Source: Verrucomicrobiota bacterium | Lineage (GTDB): Bacteria; Verrucomicrobiota; Verrucomicrobiia; Methylacidiphilales; JBCCWR01 | Reading direction: 5' to 3' | NCBI GenBank assembly: GCA_039192515.1 | Contig: JBCCXA010000002.1 | Location: 62,001-126,000 of the forward strand | DNA: 64,000 nucleotides | Part shown: positions 19,212 to 27,522 of the stretch, one piece after another | How the letters are laid out: every line of letters starts with the position of its first letter | How positions within the stretch are numbered: the first letter of the stretch is position 1 | Translations under genes and position numbers: made by a program | Notes under the pieces: generated by a model | What the model was told of the DNA's origin: nothing | Database searches by the model: none | The model's input: only the letters and a program-made list of their open reading frames with translations

Positions 19212-20630
19212 TTATTCCACAACTTCTATCTCAACCTGGTCAATTGACATTTCATGTAGCAGTGAAGGATGTTCATGCTGTATGAGTAGATAAATAAAAT
19301 CTTGGCCAGGGTTTAGATATGAATCTAAATCACCTCCTATAGTTGCTTCTAAAATGGACTCATTGGTGCCTACAAGATCACCGGCTACCTCATCCCAGGT
19401 CTCTGTTACCTTATTCCATAAGCCTAACGCACGTGTGACATCAGTGGCTTCACTATCGCGTGAGCATACTTTCAGTCGAATAGAGCTCAAGGACGTCAAT
19501 TCTGGGACTTCGAATTGTAAAAAGATTGTAGGGTCAACAGCATTGCCAATAGTCACTTGATCCTCATCATCCCAAAAAGTGGATTCGTTATTTCCAGCCA
19601 TCCAATCGCCAAACACAGTCTCCCAATAACTAGATAGCCTAACGGGATTAGTATCTGTGGGAGCGCGTCCGTTTAGGCGATGTCTATCAAAGAAAGACCA
19701 CACTTGGTAGGCTCCATGGATATCCATGTTCGTCCAGCCAAAAAAATTAATTTTAAAAGCGTAATCATTTCCAGTCCCGGGAGCAGTATGGCCTCCACCA
19801 TTTACTTGATAAAACGCCACTTCTGTTCCTTGGTTACCATTAACATAAGTTTTTAGGACAACATCAGAGGGCCCGTCATCAAGTACATAGTCGGTAAAGT
19901 TAGTTACAGTGGGTTGGTCATCAGTTTGATTGTAATAGCGCCAATAAGCTGCGGTATTTTCTGCAGAAATCACTCGTCCTAAGCTGCGAAATCCCTCAAG
20001 AAAACCTCCTTCGAAGGGGAGGTGTACGTCGTCGGTGCCATTCATGATGAGCACGGATATAGGATTTACAGGAGGAGGGCATGCGTTGTAGAAGGGTTGG
20101 CTTGCATTAATTCCTGCGACAGCTGCTATTTTGTGAGACAGTTCTTGGCCTAGCCGGTAACACATCATGCCTCCGTTGGACTGTCCCCACGCATAGATCC
20201 TTTCTGGATCAATATTGTATACGTTGGAAAAGTTTCTAATTAGCTTGTCGATGAAGCCAACATCGTCTGCATATCCTATGGCTAGTGTTGCATCGTCCCG
20301 GCAATCATTCCACCATTTGTATTGTCCGAACCCATCGGGATAGACAGTGATAAATTTATATTGATCCGCCATATCGTTCATGGGGCCTCCCATGCCTTCT
20401 TCAATAAGGCGTTGCCCATTTCTCCAGCCCGCATGTAGCCCAAATACTAAAGGAATAGGTTGGTCGGCCGGTAAATGATCAGGGATGTAATAAACATAAG
20501 TTCGTTTGAATCCGTCGTGCCAAAGGAAGTAGTCACCTTGTGTTCCGCCTTGACTGGTTTCCTGCAACAAGAAGAATAAGCAGTGTAGACACACCACTAT
20601 TCTTAGAGAAAATGACACCTCATTTTTCAT
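19212..20630 (-). CDS. secreted CE1-type esterase (PHB depolymerase/feruloyl esterase-like) with C-terminal domain
   Basis: 472 residues with a signal peptide (about 1-28). Alpha/beta-hydrolase of the LpqC/CE1 group: oxyanion segment PLVFGLHAG, nucleophile elbow WGQSNGGMMCYRL, acid in IMNGTDDVHLPFEGG and His in VNGGGHTAPG, so the Ser-Asp-His triad is complete. The last 130 residues (from about 345) form a separate beta-sandwich-like domain (for example IFLQFEVPELTSLSSIRLKV) that may bind substrate or anchor the enzyme. Probable role: cleaving ester links in polysaccharide or polyester outside the cell. ATG start at 20630; the 291 bp upstream contains two inverted repeats. Confidence 0.78.
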   Translation of the reverse strand: MKNEVSFSLRIVVCLHCLFFLLQETSQGGTQGDYFLWHDGFKRTYVYYIPDHLPADQPIPLVFGLHAGWRNGQRLIEEGMGGPMNDMADQYKFITVYPDGFGQYKWWNDCRDDATLAIGYADDVGFIDKLIRNFSNVYNIDPERIYAWGQSNGGMMCYRLGQELSHKIAAVAGINASQPFYNACPPPVNPISVLIMNGTDDVHLPFEGGFLEGFRSLGRVISAENTAAYWRYYNQTDDQPTVTNFTDYVLDDGPSDVVLKTYVNGNQGTEVAFYQVNGGGHTAPGTGNDYAFKINFFGWTNMDIHGAYQVWSFFDRHRLNGRAPTDTNPVRLSSYWETVFGDWMAGNNESTFWDDEDQVTIGNAVDPTIFLQFEVPELTSLSSIRLKVCSRDSEATDVTRALGLWNKVTETWDEVAGDLVGTNESILEATIGGDLDSYLNPGQDFIYLLIQHEHPSLLHEMSIDQVEIEVVE

Positions 20631-20732
20631 AGTTAATTTTGTCCTTAGGATTTTATCTTTTTACCTACATGTACCCACTAGTTAACAGAACTAGGTAGTT
20701 ATCTTACAACAAAGCATCCTAAACTTAATGAA

Positions 20733-20769
20733 ATTTACGTAAAAGTAAAATACTGTTTTATACGTAAAT
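20733..20769. promoter_or_regulatory. inverted repeat upstream of the esterase gene
   Basis: ATTTACGTA (20733-20741) and TACGTAAAT (20761-20769) form a 9-bp inverted repeat separated by 19 bp, with partly complementary inner sequence (AAAAGTAAAA, TGTTTTA). It sits in the 291-bp gap between the esterase start and the 20922 gene stop. It could be an operator or the terminator of the upstream gene. Confidence 0.3.
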
Positions 20770-20824
20770 ATAATTTTATATTTCGTTAGTTTTCCACTCT
20801 ATTGGTATGTTGATTTAACTATTT

Positions 20825-20840
20825 AACTATTTAAATAGTT
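20825..20840. promoter_or_regulatory. 16-bp perfect palindrome preceded by a direct half-site
   Basis: AACTATTTAAATAGTT is self-complementary, and an additional AACTATTT lies immediately before it (20817-20824). The array of three half-sites resembles a regulator-binding site, but the AT-rich composition raises the chance of coincidence. Confidence 0.3.
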
Positions 20841-20921
20841 CCTAGTAGCCATGGGTGGTGCCTTATTCTGGTGGATCATCTATATTACATTGGAATGAAA
20901 AGGAATGCTCACAATACTATG

Positions 20922-22367
20922 CTAATCAAAGAGTAAGACGCGGTCCGAGATAATTTCATCCTCTGCGGGGCGTGTACCAGTTGTAAGTTCTAAATAATAG
21001 CGGAACATAACATAGAGAGATCGTTCCAAGGTAATACCACTTTCTGGGTCTGATGAGACTTGATAGCAGAAAGGAGCATCTTCATCAGAGCAGGTTCTAG
21101 AAATACGCATAGCATATAAATAGTCCTTGAGAGGGTGATCCGTGTATTTGTTAGCACTGCCATCAAAAAAGCGATCATCTATGGAAACCACTCCGCGGTC
21201 AGTTCCAAACTCATTGATGGAAACATTATGATAAGTCACTTTACCTGTCTTGGCGTGGTTGATGCCATAGACCATAAAGAAAGTTGAAGGCTCATCAGGA
21301 AGTAATACCGGGTCAAATAGATGGTGGTTATATATGGTGTCGCGGTTATCAAACAAGCAGCGGAATGGAGGAATATCTGGAGGGATACCCTCGATGCATT
21401 CAAAGCCGAATATGTCGTCGATACGTAGGGGCATTTCGGTAGGGATTTGAGGCGCATAATAATCGCGGATCCCTTGCTCAAGTGACTCCAACGCTTCTTG
21501 CAAAGAGTAGCCATTGATCATCATGTCCTGCTCTCTTTTGCCGGAGCCAGCAGGGCGCAGAATGGGCTGGCCCAAGGGCACAGTTGCGCGGAAACGGTTT
21601 TTAGGGCGGACTTTCATAATGAAAGCTGGAGGATTATCCATATACGATTGTCCAACTTCCTCGTCTTCGAATAGAGCCAAACGAGTAAAGGCGGCAAAAT
21701 TATCAGATACATTTCTGATATAACCCATTCTGAGTGCAGGAGTAATCGGGAGTCCATAAGTATTGAAAATATTGGGACTCAAACCGATGTCTGGGTGAGT
21801 AAGAGCTTGTCTGATAGCAGTGTCTGTGTCCCAGTCACGCGTCATAATGATGACGCTATTTTTGGAAAAGGTATCATAATTCGGACCGGAGGTATTCATA
21901 GTGCCATTGTTGTACGTGTCTCCGAGACTAGCGAAAAGATTGATTTCATTCCCATCTTCATATCGGCTCCAGATATAGGGAACGATGCCATAGTATCGAC
22001 ATTTTGGTGGGGTCACACCAACGAATACTACGGCTTCGTTTTTAGCTAATTTCCAGTGCATGGCTTGATAGCTATCATCACCTTGGTGAGGGAATAAGAA
22101 GAGGCCATAGGGCGTTGTCGGATTATTGGCCTGACAGTTCCAACCAAATTGCGCGCAAAGCGCCTCGGATTCCTCAGGACTCAAATAGCTTAACATACCT
22201 TCAAGAACATCATATCCAAGTGTATCCAACTGAGAGATCATTTGATTTTTGATGAATTGCAACTGTAATGGGGTATAAGGATCTTGAGCAAAAATCTTTT
22301 GAGTAAGAAAAATGATAGCTAGAAGGAAGAGTCCCTTAAACAAGAGTTTTTTTGTGATCCAGTTCAT
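20922..22367 (-). CDS. secreted protein, unrecognised family, paralogue B
   Basis: 481 residues with a signal peptide (about 1-27, ending KIFAQ). Very similar along its whole length to the gene 3 bp upstream (shared CQANNPTTPYG, FVGVTPP, GIVPYIWSRYE, NSVIIMTRDW, LSPNIFNTY, NPPAFIMKVRPKNR, EQGI.DYY, HPLKDYLYA). Four or more conserved Cys positions suggest disulfides. No hydrolase motif seen. The central VVFVG..PP..RYYG pattern recalls DUF1254-like proteins, but I could not confirm this. The pair is a tandem duplication, probably co-transcribed. Confidence 0.6.
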   Translation of the reverse strand: MNWITKKLLFKGLFLLAIIFLTQKIFAQDPYTPLQLQFIKNQMISQLDTLGYDVLEGMLSYLSPEESEALCAQFGWNCQANNPTTPYGLFLFPHQGDDSYQAMHWKLAKNEAVVFVGVTPPKCRYYGIVPYIWSRYEDGNEINLFASLGDTYNNGTMNTSGPNYDTFSKNSVIIMTRDWDTDTAIRQALTHPDIGLSPNIFNTYGLPITPALRMGYIRNVSDNFAAFTRLALFEDEEVGQSYMDNPPAFIMKVRPKNRFRATVPLGQPILRPAGSGKREQDMMINGYSLQEALESLEQGIRDYYAPQIPTEMPLRIDDIFGFECIEGIPPDIPPFRCLFDNRDTIYNHHLFDPVLLPDEPSTFFMVYGINHAKTGKVTYHNVSINEFGTDRGVVSIDDRFFDGSANKYTDHPLKDYLYAMRISRTCSDEDAPFCYQVSSDPESGITLERSLYVMFRYYLELTTGTRPAEDEIISDRVLLFD

Positions 22368-22370
22368 TTT

Positions 22371-23807
22371 TTATTTAAATAAAAGTACACGGTCTAGGAC
22401 CATCTCATCTCCAGAAGGCCGCGTTCCAGTGACATATTCTAAGTAATAACGAAACATGATATAAAGAGGCTGATCTAATTCGATCCCATTAGCTGGATCT
22501 GAAGGAACTTCGTAACAGGAGGGTGCCCCTTCATCCGCACAGTTTCTGGAAATGCGAATGGCATAAAGGTAATCTTTGAGTGGGTGGTTGGTAAAACGGT
22601 CTGCTGTTCCTGCGAAAGCCCGGTCGTCGATTGAAATGATACCCCGGTCAGTTCCTCCCTCACTTACTGCAACATTATGATAAGCCACCTTACCGGTCTT
22701 TCTATGATTGACCCCATAGACTATAAAGAAGTTTGAAGGATCGTCAGGCAGAAGCACGGGGCTATCCATATGGTGGTTGTATCCTGCATCCCGATTTTCG
22801 AAAATGCAGCGGTAAGGTAAAAAGTCTGGTGGATTACCATAAATGCAATCGAATCCATAAGGCCCATGCATGGCTACAGGAATGCTCGTTGGCGTTTGGC
22901 TTGAATAATAGTCTTTGATTCCCTGCTCGAGTGAATCTAGTGCCCCTTGTAGAGAGTGGCCATCAATGATGATATCTTGCTCACGCACGCCTGATCCAAC
23001 TGTTCGTAATTTGGGTTGTCCAAGAGGAACGGTAGCTCGAATTCGGTTTTTGGGTCGAACCTTCATAATAAATGCAGGAGGATTCTCCATATAGGCTTCG
23101 CCTTTGGCTTGATCTTCGAGGAGTGCGATTCGTGTTAAAACTGTAAAGCTATCCGAGACTCCCTGAACATAACCCATTCTAAGTGGTGGGTCTTTGGGGA
23201 ATGCGTACGTGTTAAAGATGTTGGGACTTAATCCAATTGTAGGGTGAGTCAGAGCTTTGCGAATGGCGGCATCTGTTTGCCAATCGCGGGTCATAATAAT
23301 GACGGAATTTCTATTAAAAGAGTCTTGATTAGGCCCTGAAGTTTTAATGGCTGCATTGTTGAGGGTGTCTCCGAGGCTAGCGTATAGATTGATTTCGTTG
23401 CCACTCTCGTAGCGGCTCCAAATGTAGGGCACAATACCGAAGTAGCGAGATTTAGGAGGCGTCACCCCGACAAAGACTATGGCCTCATTTTCGGCCAATT
23501 TCCAATCCATAGACATGATACTGTTGTCACCATTTTTTGGAAACATAAAGACACCATAAGGAGTGGTCGGGTTGTTGGCCTGGCAATTCCATCCGTATAA
23601 AGCGCAGAGGATTTGTGATTGTTCTGGAGTAATATAGATCAGGTTGCCGCCAACTACATGGTAACCGAGGCTATCCAATCTTGAGGTCATATTAGACTTG
23701 ATGTAATCCAGCATTTCAGGCGTATAAGAAGACTGGCCCCTAGCTTTGCTGAAGATGGGTAAGGCGCAAGATATGAACAATAAGAAATAGGTGAAAAAAT
23801 GTTTCAT
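22371..23807 (-). CDS. secreted protein, unrecognised family, paralogue A
   Basis: 478 residues from ATG 23807, which begins a good signal peptide (MKHFFTYFLLFISCALPIFSKA). An in-frame start at 23927 would add 40 residues, but that stretch lies inside a dispersed repeat element (from 23873), so the shorter form is preferred. Full-length paralogue of the next gene; by eye about two thirds of residues are identical. Function unknown. Conserved segments include GWNCQANNPTTPYG, ASLGDTLNN, KTSGPN and SDPANGIELDQPLYIMFRYYLE. Confidence 0.6.
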   Translation of the reverse strand: MKHFFTYFLLFISCALPIFSKARGQSSYTPEMLDYIKSNMTSRLDSLGYHVVGGNLIYITPEQSQILCALYGWNCQANNPTTPYGVFMFPKNGDNSIMSMDWKLAENEAIVFVGVTPPKSRYFGIVPYIWSRYESGNEINLYASLGDTLNNAAIKTSGPNQDSFNRNSVIIMTRDWQTDAAIRKALTHPTIGLSPNIFNTYAFPKDPPLRMGYVQGVSDSFTVLTRIALLEDQAKGEAYMENPPAFIMKVRPKNRIRATVPLGQPKLRTVGSGVREQDIIIDGHSLQGALDSLEQGIKDYYSSQTPTSIPVAMHGPYGFDCIYGNPPDFLPYRCIFENRDAGYNHHMDSPVLLPDDPSNFFIVYGVNHRKTGKVAYHNVAVSEGGTDRGIISIDDRAFAGTADRFTNHPLKDYLYAIRISRNCADEGAPSCYEVPSDPANGIELDQPLYIMFRYYLEYVTGTRPSGDEMVLDRVLLFK

Positions 23808-23872
23808 GACATATCGCTGGAACTTTGTAAAAATTTGCTTGGCAGGGCCGACGAATATGGGAAACAACTTCT

Positions 23873-24043
23873 TAAACCCGAATGATTCCATAGAGCCTTG
23901 AAGATCTGTGCAAAATCTTGGATGCAAAAAATATAGAGTCTGCTAGAGGTCTTATCTTTTTGGTAGATCTTCATCGACTCTCTTTTCCTCTGTGATACCC
24001 CAATAAGCTATTGCTATTCAACGGTATGAGATATAGTGGAGTT
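23873..24043 (+). repeat. MITE-like dispersed repeat, copy E
   Basis: Left end TTAAACCCGAATGATTCC matches the terminal repeat of the family. The core GAGCCTTGAAGATCTG...AGAGTCTGCTAGAGG...ATCGACTCTCTTTTC aligns with copies at 25026, 45871, 52381 and 58438. Homology is clear to about 24000; the right end is degenerate and was placed from the family length of about 171 bp. Confidence 0.6.
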
Positions 24044-24111
24044 ACAAAACTTTGTAAAATGCAATTTTACATAATAGATAAATTTCGATCATCCTGTTAA
24101 AATATTGCCAA

Positions 24112-24331
24112 TTTAACCTGGATGATGCTACAGAAGTTAAAGGAGATGCCTTTAGAGGTCTGTGTCAATCCGGCGGAAAAGTCTATAAATACTTTAGTCT
24201 CCTGGACACCCTGGTTCAATCGCAAGTAGGACAAAGATGGATGTTTATAATGATTTCAAAAATGTTTCTTATCTTCTCGCGAAGAATCAAGATTCAGCGC
24301 AGATCTTTAAATCCTGCATCATCCAGGTATG
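24112..24331. repeat. related longer repeat with perfect 13-bp terminal inverted repeats (copy F)
   Basis: ACCTGGATGATGC at 24116-24128 and its exact complement GCATCATCCAGGT at 24316-24328 bound about 220 bp. The outer sequence TTTAACCTGGATGATGC matches the ends of the 171-bp family. The inside differs from those copies, but its segment TCAATCCGG...AGTCT...ATACT...CTGGA.ACCC recurs at about 46047-46100, next to copy C. Short open frames inside (for example 24237-24356) have no support as genes. Confidence 0.6.
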
Positions 24332-24374
24332 CGGTAAGTCAAGTAGTGGAGCCTAGCAGCTAAATAAGTAGATC

Positions 24375-24962
24375 CTAGGCAGTCACTCGATTGCGATAGA
24401 GAGATCTATCTGCAACCTGGTTCATCCTGTCTCCATCGAGCTTAGCTGCATCTAAAAAGTCTTGAATACGGGCCGTCTGTTCTCCTGGATTTTCGACCAC
24501 GTCATGGTACCAAACGTAGAGCACATGAATACATTCTTGTCTGGCGATCCATTCTTCCATTTCCTTGAGGTGCTTGGTAAATAGTGCCGTCATCTGCTCG
24601 TCAGTAGGACCATCAGCTTTATTTTTACCGTCACGCTCTAGCATTTTGGTCTGGGAGGCTAGGATCTCAGGCATCTTTCTTCTCATAAAAACAACTTTGT
24701 ATTGATAGCCCTTGTCTAGGGGGAGATCCTTGAGAAGCATGGAAACCATTTTGAATACCTTACCCTGTGTATCGGGAAGCCAAGATTGGTCTTCTTTGAC
24801 CTTCTTAGCTATTTCGTATTCGTAGTAGCCATTGGGGTTGTCTTCATTGGCTTCTCTAATTCCGTCGATGACGACTTCTAGGCCGCCAGCTTCCAACATT
24901 TTCATCATGAGAGAAGTCCCTGAGCGAGGGAGTCCTGATACAATGGTAATGGGTTTACTCAT
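24375..24962 (-). CDS. sulfotransferase-like P-loop protein
   Basis: 195 residues, shorter than most sulfotransferases. N-terminal TIVSGLPRSGTSLMMKML is the 5'-phosphosulfate-binding loop of PAPS-dependent sulfotransferases; DNPNGYYEYE and YKVVFMRRKMPEILASQ fit the same fold (the Arg-rich segment would bind the 3'-phosphate). Cytosolic, no signal peptide. The acceptor cannot be inferred. Flanked on both sides by dispersed repeat elements, which isolates it transcriptionally from the neighbouring genes. Confidence 0.75.
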   Translation of the reverse strand: MSKPITIVSGLPRSGTSLMMKMLEAGGLEVVIDGIREANEDNPNGYYEYEIAKKVKEDQSWLPDTQGKVFKMVSMLLKDLPLDKGYQYKVVFMRRKMPEILASQTKMLERDGKNKADGPTDEQMTALFTKHLKEMEEWIARQECIHVLYVWYHDVVENPGEQTARIQDFLDAAKLDGDRMNQVADRSLYRNRVTA

Positions 24963-25025
24963 AAGTTTGTCCTATTTATTCGTACGGTTTTGGTTTTATT
25001 TCTGAAAATATTTAGAGGCAGATCC

Positions 25026-25195
25026 AATCCGCATGATGTCACAGAGACTTAAAAGCCAGCGCTAGATCTTGATCCTTAGAAACGTAGAATCGCCTTGAAG
25101 TATTGCCTTTGGATATATCCTCTTCGGCTCTCATCTTCTTATGTCTCAAGCTCTTACAGATCTGGTTGAACTTCTATGGTATCACCCGGGTTGAA
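25026..25195 (+). repeat. MITE-like dispersed repeat, copy B
   Basis: 170 bp filling most of the 292-bp gap between the sulfotransferase and TolC-like genes. Left end AATCCGCATGATGTCACAGA and right end TTCTATGGTATCACCCGGGT are imperfect complements. The core aligns with copies A, C, D and E (GAGACTTAAAAGCC, CTAGATCTTGATCC, TCTCAAGCTCTTAC). Confidence 0.7.
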
Positions 25196-25254
25196 AAGTG
25201 TGAAATGACCGCGTTAACTTCTATTTTTAATTAACCTCCGCTTGCCTACCTGTT

Positions 25255-27138
25255 TTAGTTAATAGACACATTATAATTTTCTTGCGAGTTATTTTCTTCG
25301 CTTGCTGTCATAAAGTTTTCGAGTGAGGAAAGTGAGCGCTGGAAATTGATGAGGGCCCTGATGAAGTCATATTTGGCAATGACTGCTTGCTCGCCTTTAT
25401 TGAAGTAATCTTTTTGAGTTTCTATTAATTCTATAATAAGCACAGTTCCTTCTTGGTATTTTTGCTCCATAATCTCCAAGTTCTTGTAAGCCATATCGGC
25501 GGATTCCTGACTAAGACCGATGTTAGGATAAGCACCCTTTAATTCGTAGAAAGAACCCGTAGCATCTTCTTCGACTATTTGCCAAAGTTGTTTTCTTGTT
25601 AATAGTAGTTTCTCTAAAGTTGCCAGCTCCTTTTTACTGGCTGCTGCTAGTTCACCTCCTTCAAATAAAGGTAGGGTTGCCGAAAGGGTTACACCCCATT
25701 CAACATTGGAATCACGTTCGGCACCAAACGTATTTTCACCGCCACTTTCATCTAATACATAACCGTATTCGCCCTGTGCGGTAATTTCAGGTAAAAATCG
25801 GCGTCTACGAATTTCATCCCAGGCGGCATGTTGAGCCTCAATTACTTTTCCCAAAGCTTTAATGGCAGGGTTATGCTTGAGAGCTTCAATGGTGACGAAT
25901 TTTCTGAACTCAGCGTCTGACCTGCCGGAAAGCATGGTTAATAGATCTTGACCGAGAAAGACAGAGAATTCCTCATCGAGTTCACTATCTTCCAGCCTCC
26001 ACTTCTTTTCGGAGGGAATGCCCATCACTCGGTTCAGAGCGATTCTTGCTTTTTCAAGCAATGCTTCTCTTTTTAGGATTTTTCCTTTGAGCTCACTTTG
26101 TTCTGATTCCCATCTATAAACTGCCTCTTCTCCCAAAATTCCGGCTTCAGCTCTAGATTTGGCAAACGCTAAGGTTTCTGCTACCGCTGCTAAATTCAGC
26201 TCATCCATTCGCAATATCGCTGACATTTCTCGAAATAAGATATAGTAAAGTGCCGCAGTCTTTAGTGTGTCTAATTTAACATTTTCTTTTTCAAATCGTT
26301 TCGCTTCCTCCTGTAAACCTGACTGCTTGAATTCGCTCCACACGCGATCGCTAAAGATGATTTGGGTGATTTCGCCGCGGACTTTGCTCTGCTCTTCAAA
26401 GATGAGCGGGCCAGAAAGCTCAGCACGGTCCTGGTCTACCTTACGGAAGGAACTGCTTATGCTGAAGTGTGGGAAAAACACGCTTCCTCTTCTTTGCTTA
26501 ATATAACGGTACTCGTCGGCTTCGCGTGAGGAAATTTTTATGTCGATGTTATTGGCTAATGCGAGTCGCATCGCTTTATATAGAGAGAGTCTTTCATAAG
26601 ACTCATTAGTTTCAGACACGTTTGTCTTGAGCTCACCAGTGCTTGGAGAATCCTCTCCCATTTCCTCATCCATACCGCTGTCTGTACGGATGATTTTGGT
26701 TTCTTCTGTTTTCTCAGCAGTTCCACCTCTCTCCGCAACAGGCAAGGTGAGAAGGTCAGGAGTAGGCTCTTTTTCTGTTTTCAAGACATCAAATTCACTC
26801 TCTAGTGGGGACTTGGAGGTCTGTGCAAGATGAATATCTTCTTTGATGAGGCTGGCATGTTGCTCGATCTTCATTTGCTCCTCTTCAGGGAGCATGTGCG
26901 TTTTCTGTGATTGCTCAAGATCCACGTTTTTCTCAGATACTTTCTGATTAACAGTCTTCTTTAGAGATGCGTGGGGCATGAGTGGGTCAGAAGAAGCTGA
27001 GCTTTTAGATCTCTGGTTGATAGAGGCCAGTGTGCCGAGTAGCGCATCATTATAACTACCAAAACAACCGCCCAATATGACGACTACCCCAAGTGTTATG
27101 AGAGCATAGTAAAAATGTATTCCACGTTTATTCCTCAT
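25255..27138 (-). CDS. TolC-family outer membrane efflux lipoprotein with long N-terminal extension
   Basis: 627 residues from ATG 27138; an upstream TTG at 27153 adds only five residues. Lipoprotein signal with lipobox VVVILGGC (Cys at about residue 25). Residues 30-180 are a polar, Glu/Lys/Ser-rich extension unusual for this family. The outer membrane efflux domain (about 185-615) shows the two repeated halves: SLYKAMRLALANNIDIKISS and a second with AALRHNPAIKALGK-like sequence (IEALKHNPAIKALGKVIE), then SATLPLFEGG and YQEGTVLIIELIETQKDY. It lies divergently from the PqqD/HlyD-type membrane protein at 27523, with which it probably forms an export system. Confidence 0.82.
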   Translation of the reverse strand: MRNKRGIHFYYALITLGVVVILGGCFGSYNDALLGTLASINQRSKSSASSDPLMPHASLKKTVNQKVSEKNVDLEQSQKTHMLPEEEQMKIEQHASLIKEDIHLAQTSKSPLESEFDVLKTEKEPTPDLLTLPVAERGGTAEKTEETKIIRTDSGMDEEMGEDSPSTGELKTNVSETNESYERLSLYKAMRLALANNIDIKISSREADEYRYIKQRRGSVFFPHFSISSSFRKVDQDRAELSGPLIFEEQSKVRGEITQIIFSDRVWSEFKQSGLQEEAKRFEKENVKLDTLKTAALYYILFREMSAILRMDELNLAAVAETLAFAKSRAEAGILGEEAVYRWESEQSELKGKILKREALLEKARIALNRVMGIPSEKKWRLEDSELDEEFSVFLGQDLLTMLSGRSDAEFRKFVTIEALKHNPAIKALGKVIEAQHAAWDEIRRRRFLPEITAQGEYGYVLDESGGENTFGAERDSNVEWGVTLSATLPLFEGGELAAASKKELATLEKLLLTRKQLWQIVEEDATGSFYELKGAYPNIGLSQESADMAYKNLEIMEQKYQEGTVLIIELIETQKDYFNKGEQAVIAKYDFIRALINFQRSLSSLENFMTASEENNSQENYNVSIN

Positions 27139-27522
27139 ATGACTACCGAACAAAGAAAAAGATATGATATTTCAATGACAACGTTCATCTACCTGCCAGC
27201 TCTCATCTCAAAAGTCAAGGAAGAGTAAGTTTGCAGACAAATTCTGAGAGAAGAACTACTGAGAATACAAGCAGGAAGAAGAGGCAATAGCCAAGAGAGT
27301 GTATGTTTTATTGATACTTCATAAAACAAGTAAGAAAGTTTGTTCTACCTTTAACCTCTGCCTCTTAAAATGAAGATGCTAAACTATGCAATCTGGTTAA
27401 TTCGCTTGAGGGTAGAAAATACATCCTTCACTCCAGGCTTCTTGCAGGACACATCTGCATTGTTTTAAATAATACAAGATAGTGTTTGTTTGTACTCTAA
27501 ATGAGTCTATAAGTTCTTCGTC
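27139..27522. other. intergenic region between divergent efflux genes
   Basis: 384 bp between the divergent TolC-like and HlyD-like genes. It should contain both promoters. I saw no repeat element, no RNA gene and no convincing open reading frame. Confidence 0.5.

Noticed and set aside
23808..23927. 40-residue N-terminal extension of paralogue A
   Set aside because: Falls inside repeat copy E and precedes a complete signal peptide; the ATG at 23807 is the better start.
24237..24356. 39-codon plus-strand frame (and a shorter one at 24147) in the gap before the sulfotransferase gene
   Set aside because: Inside the repeat element with terminal inverted repeats; the related sequence near 46047 does not keep the same frame, so it is not evidence for a protein.
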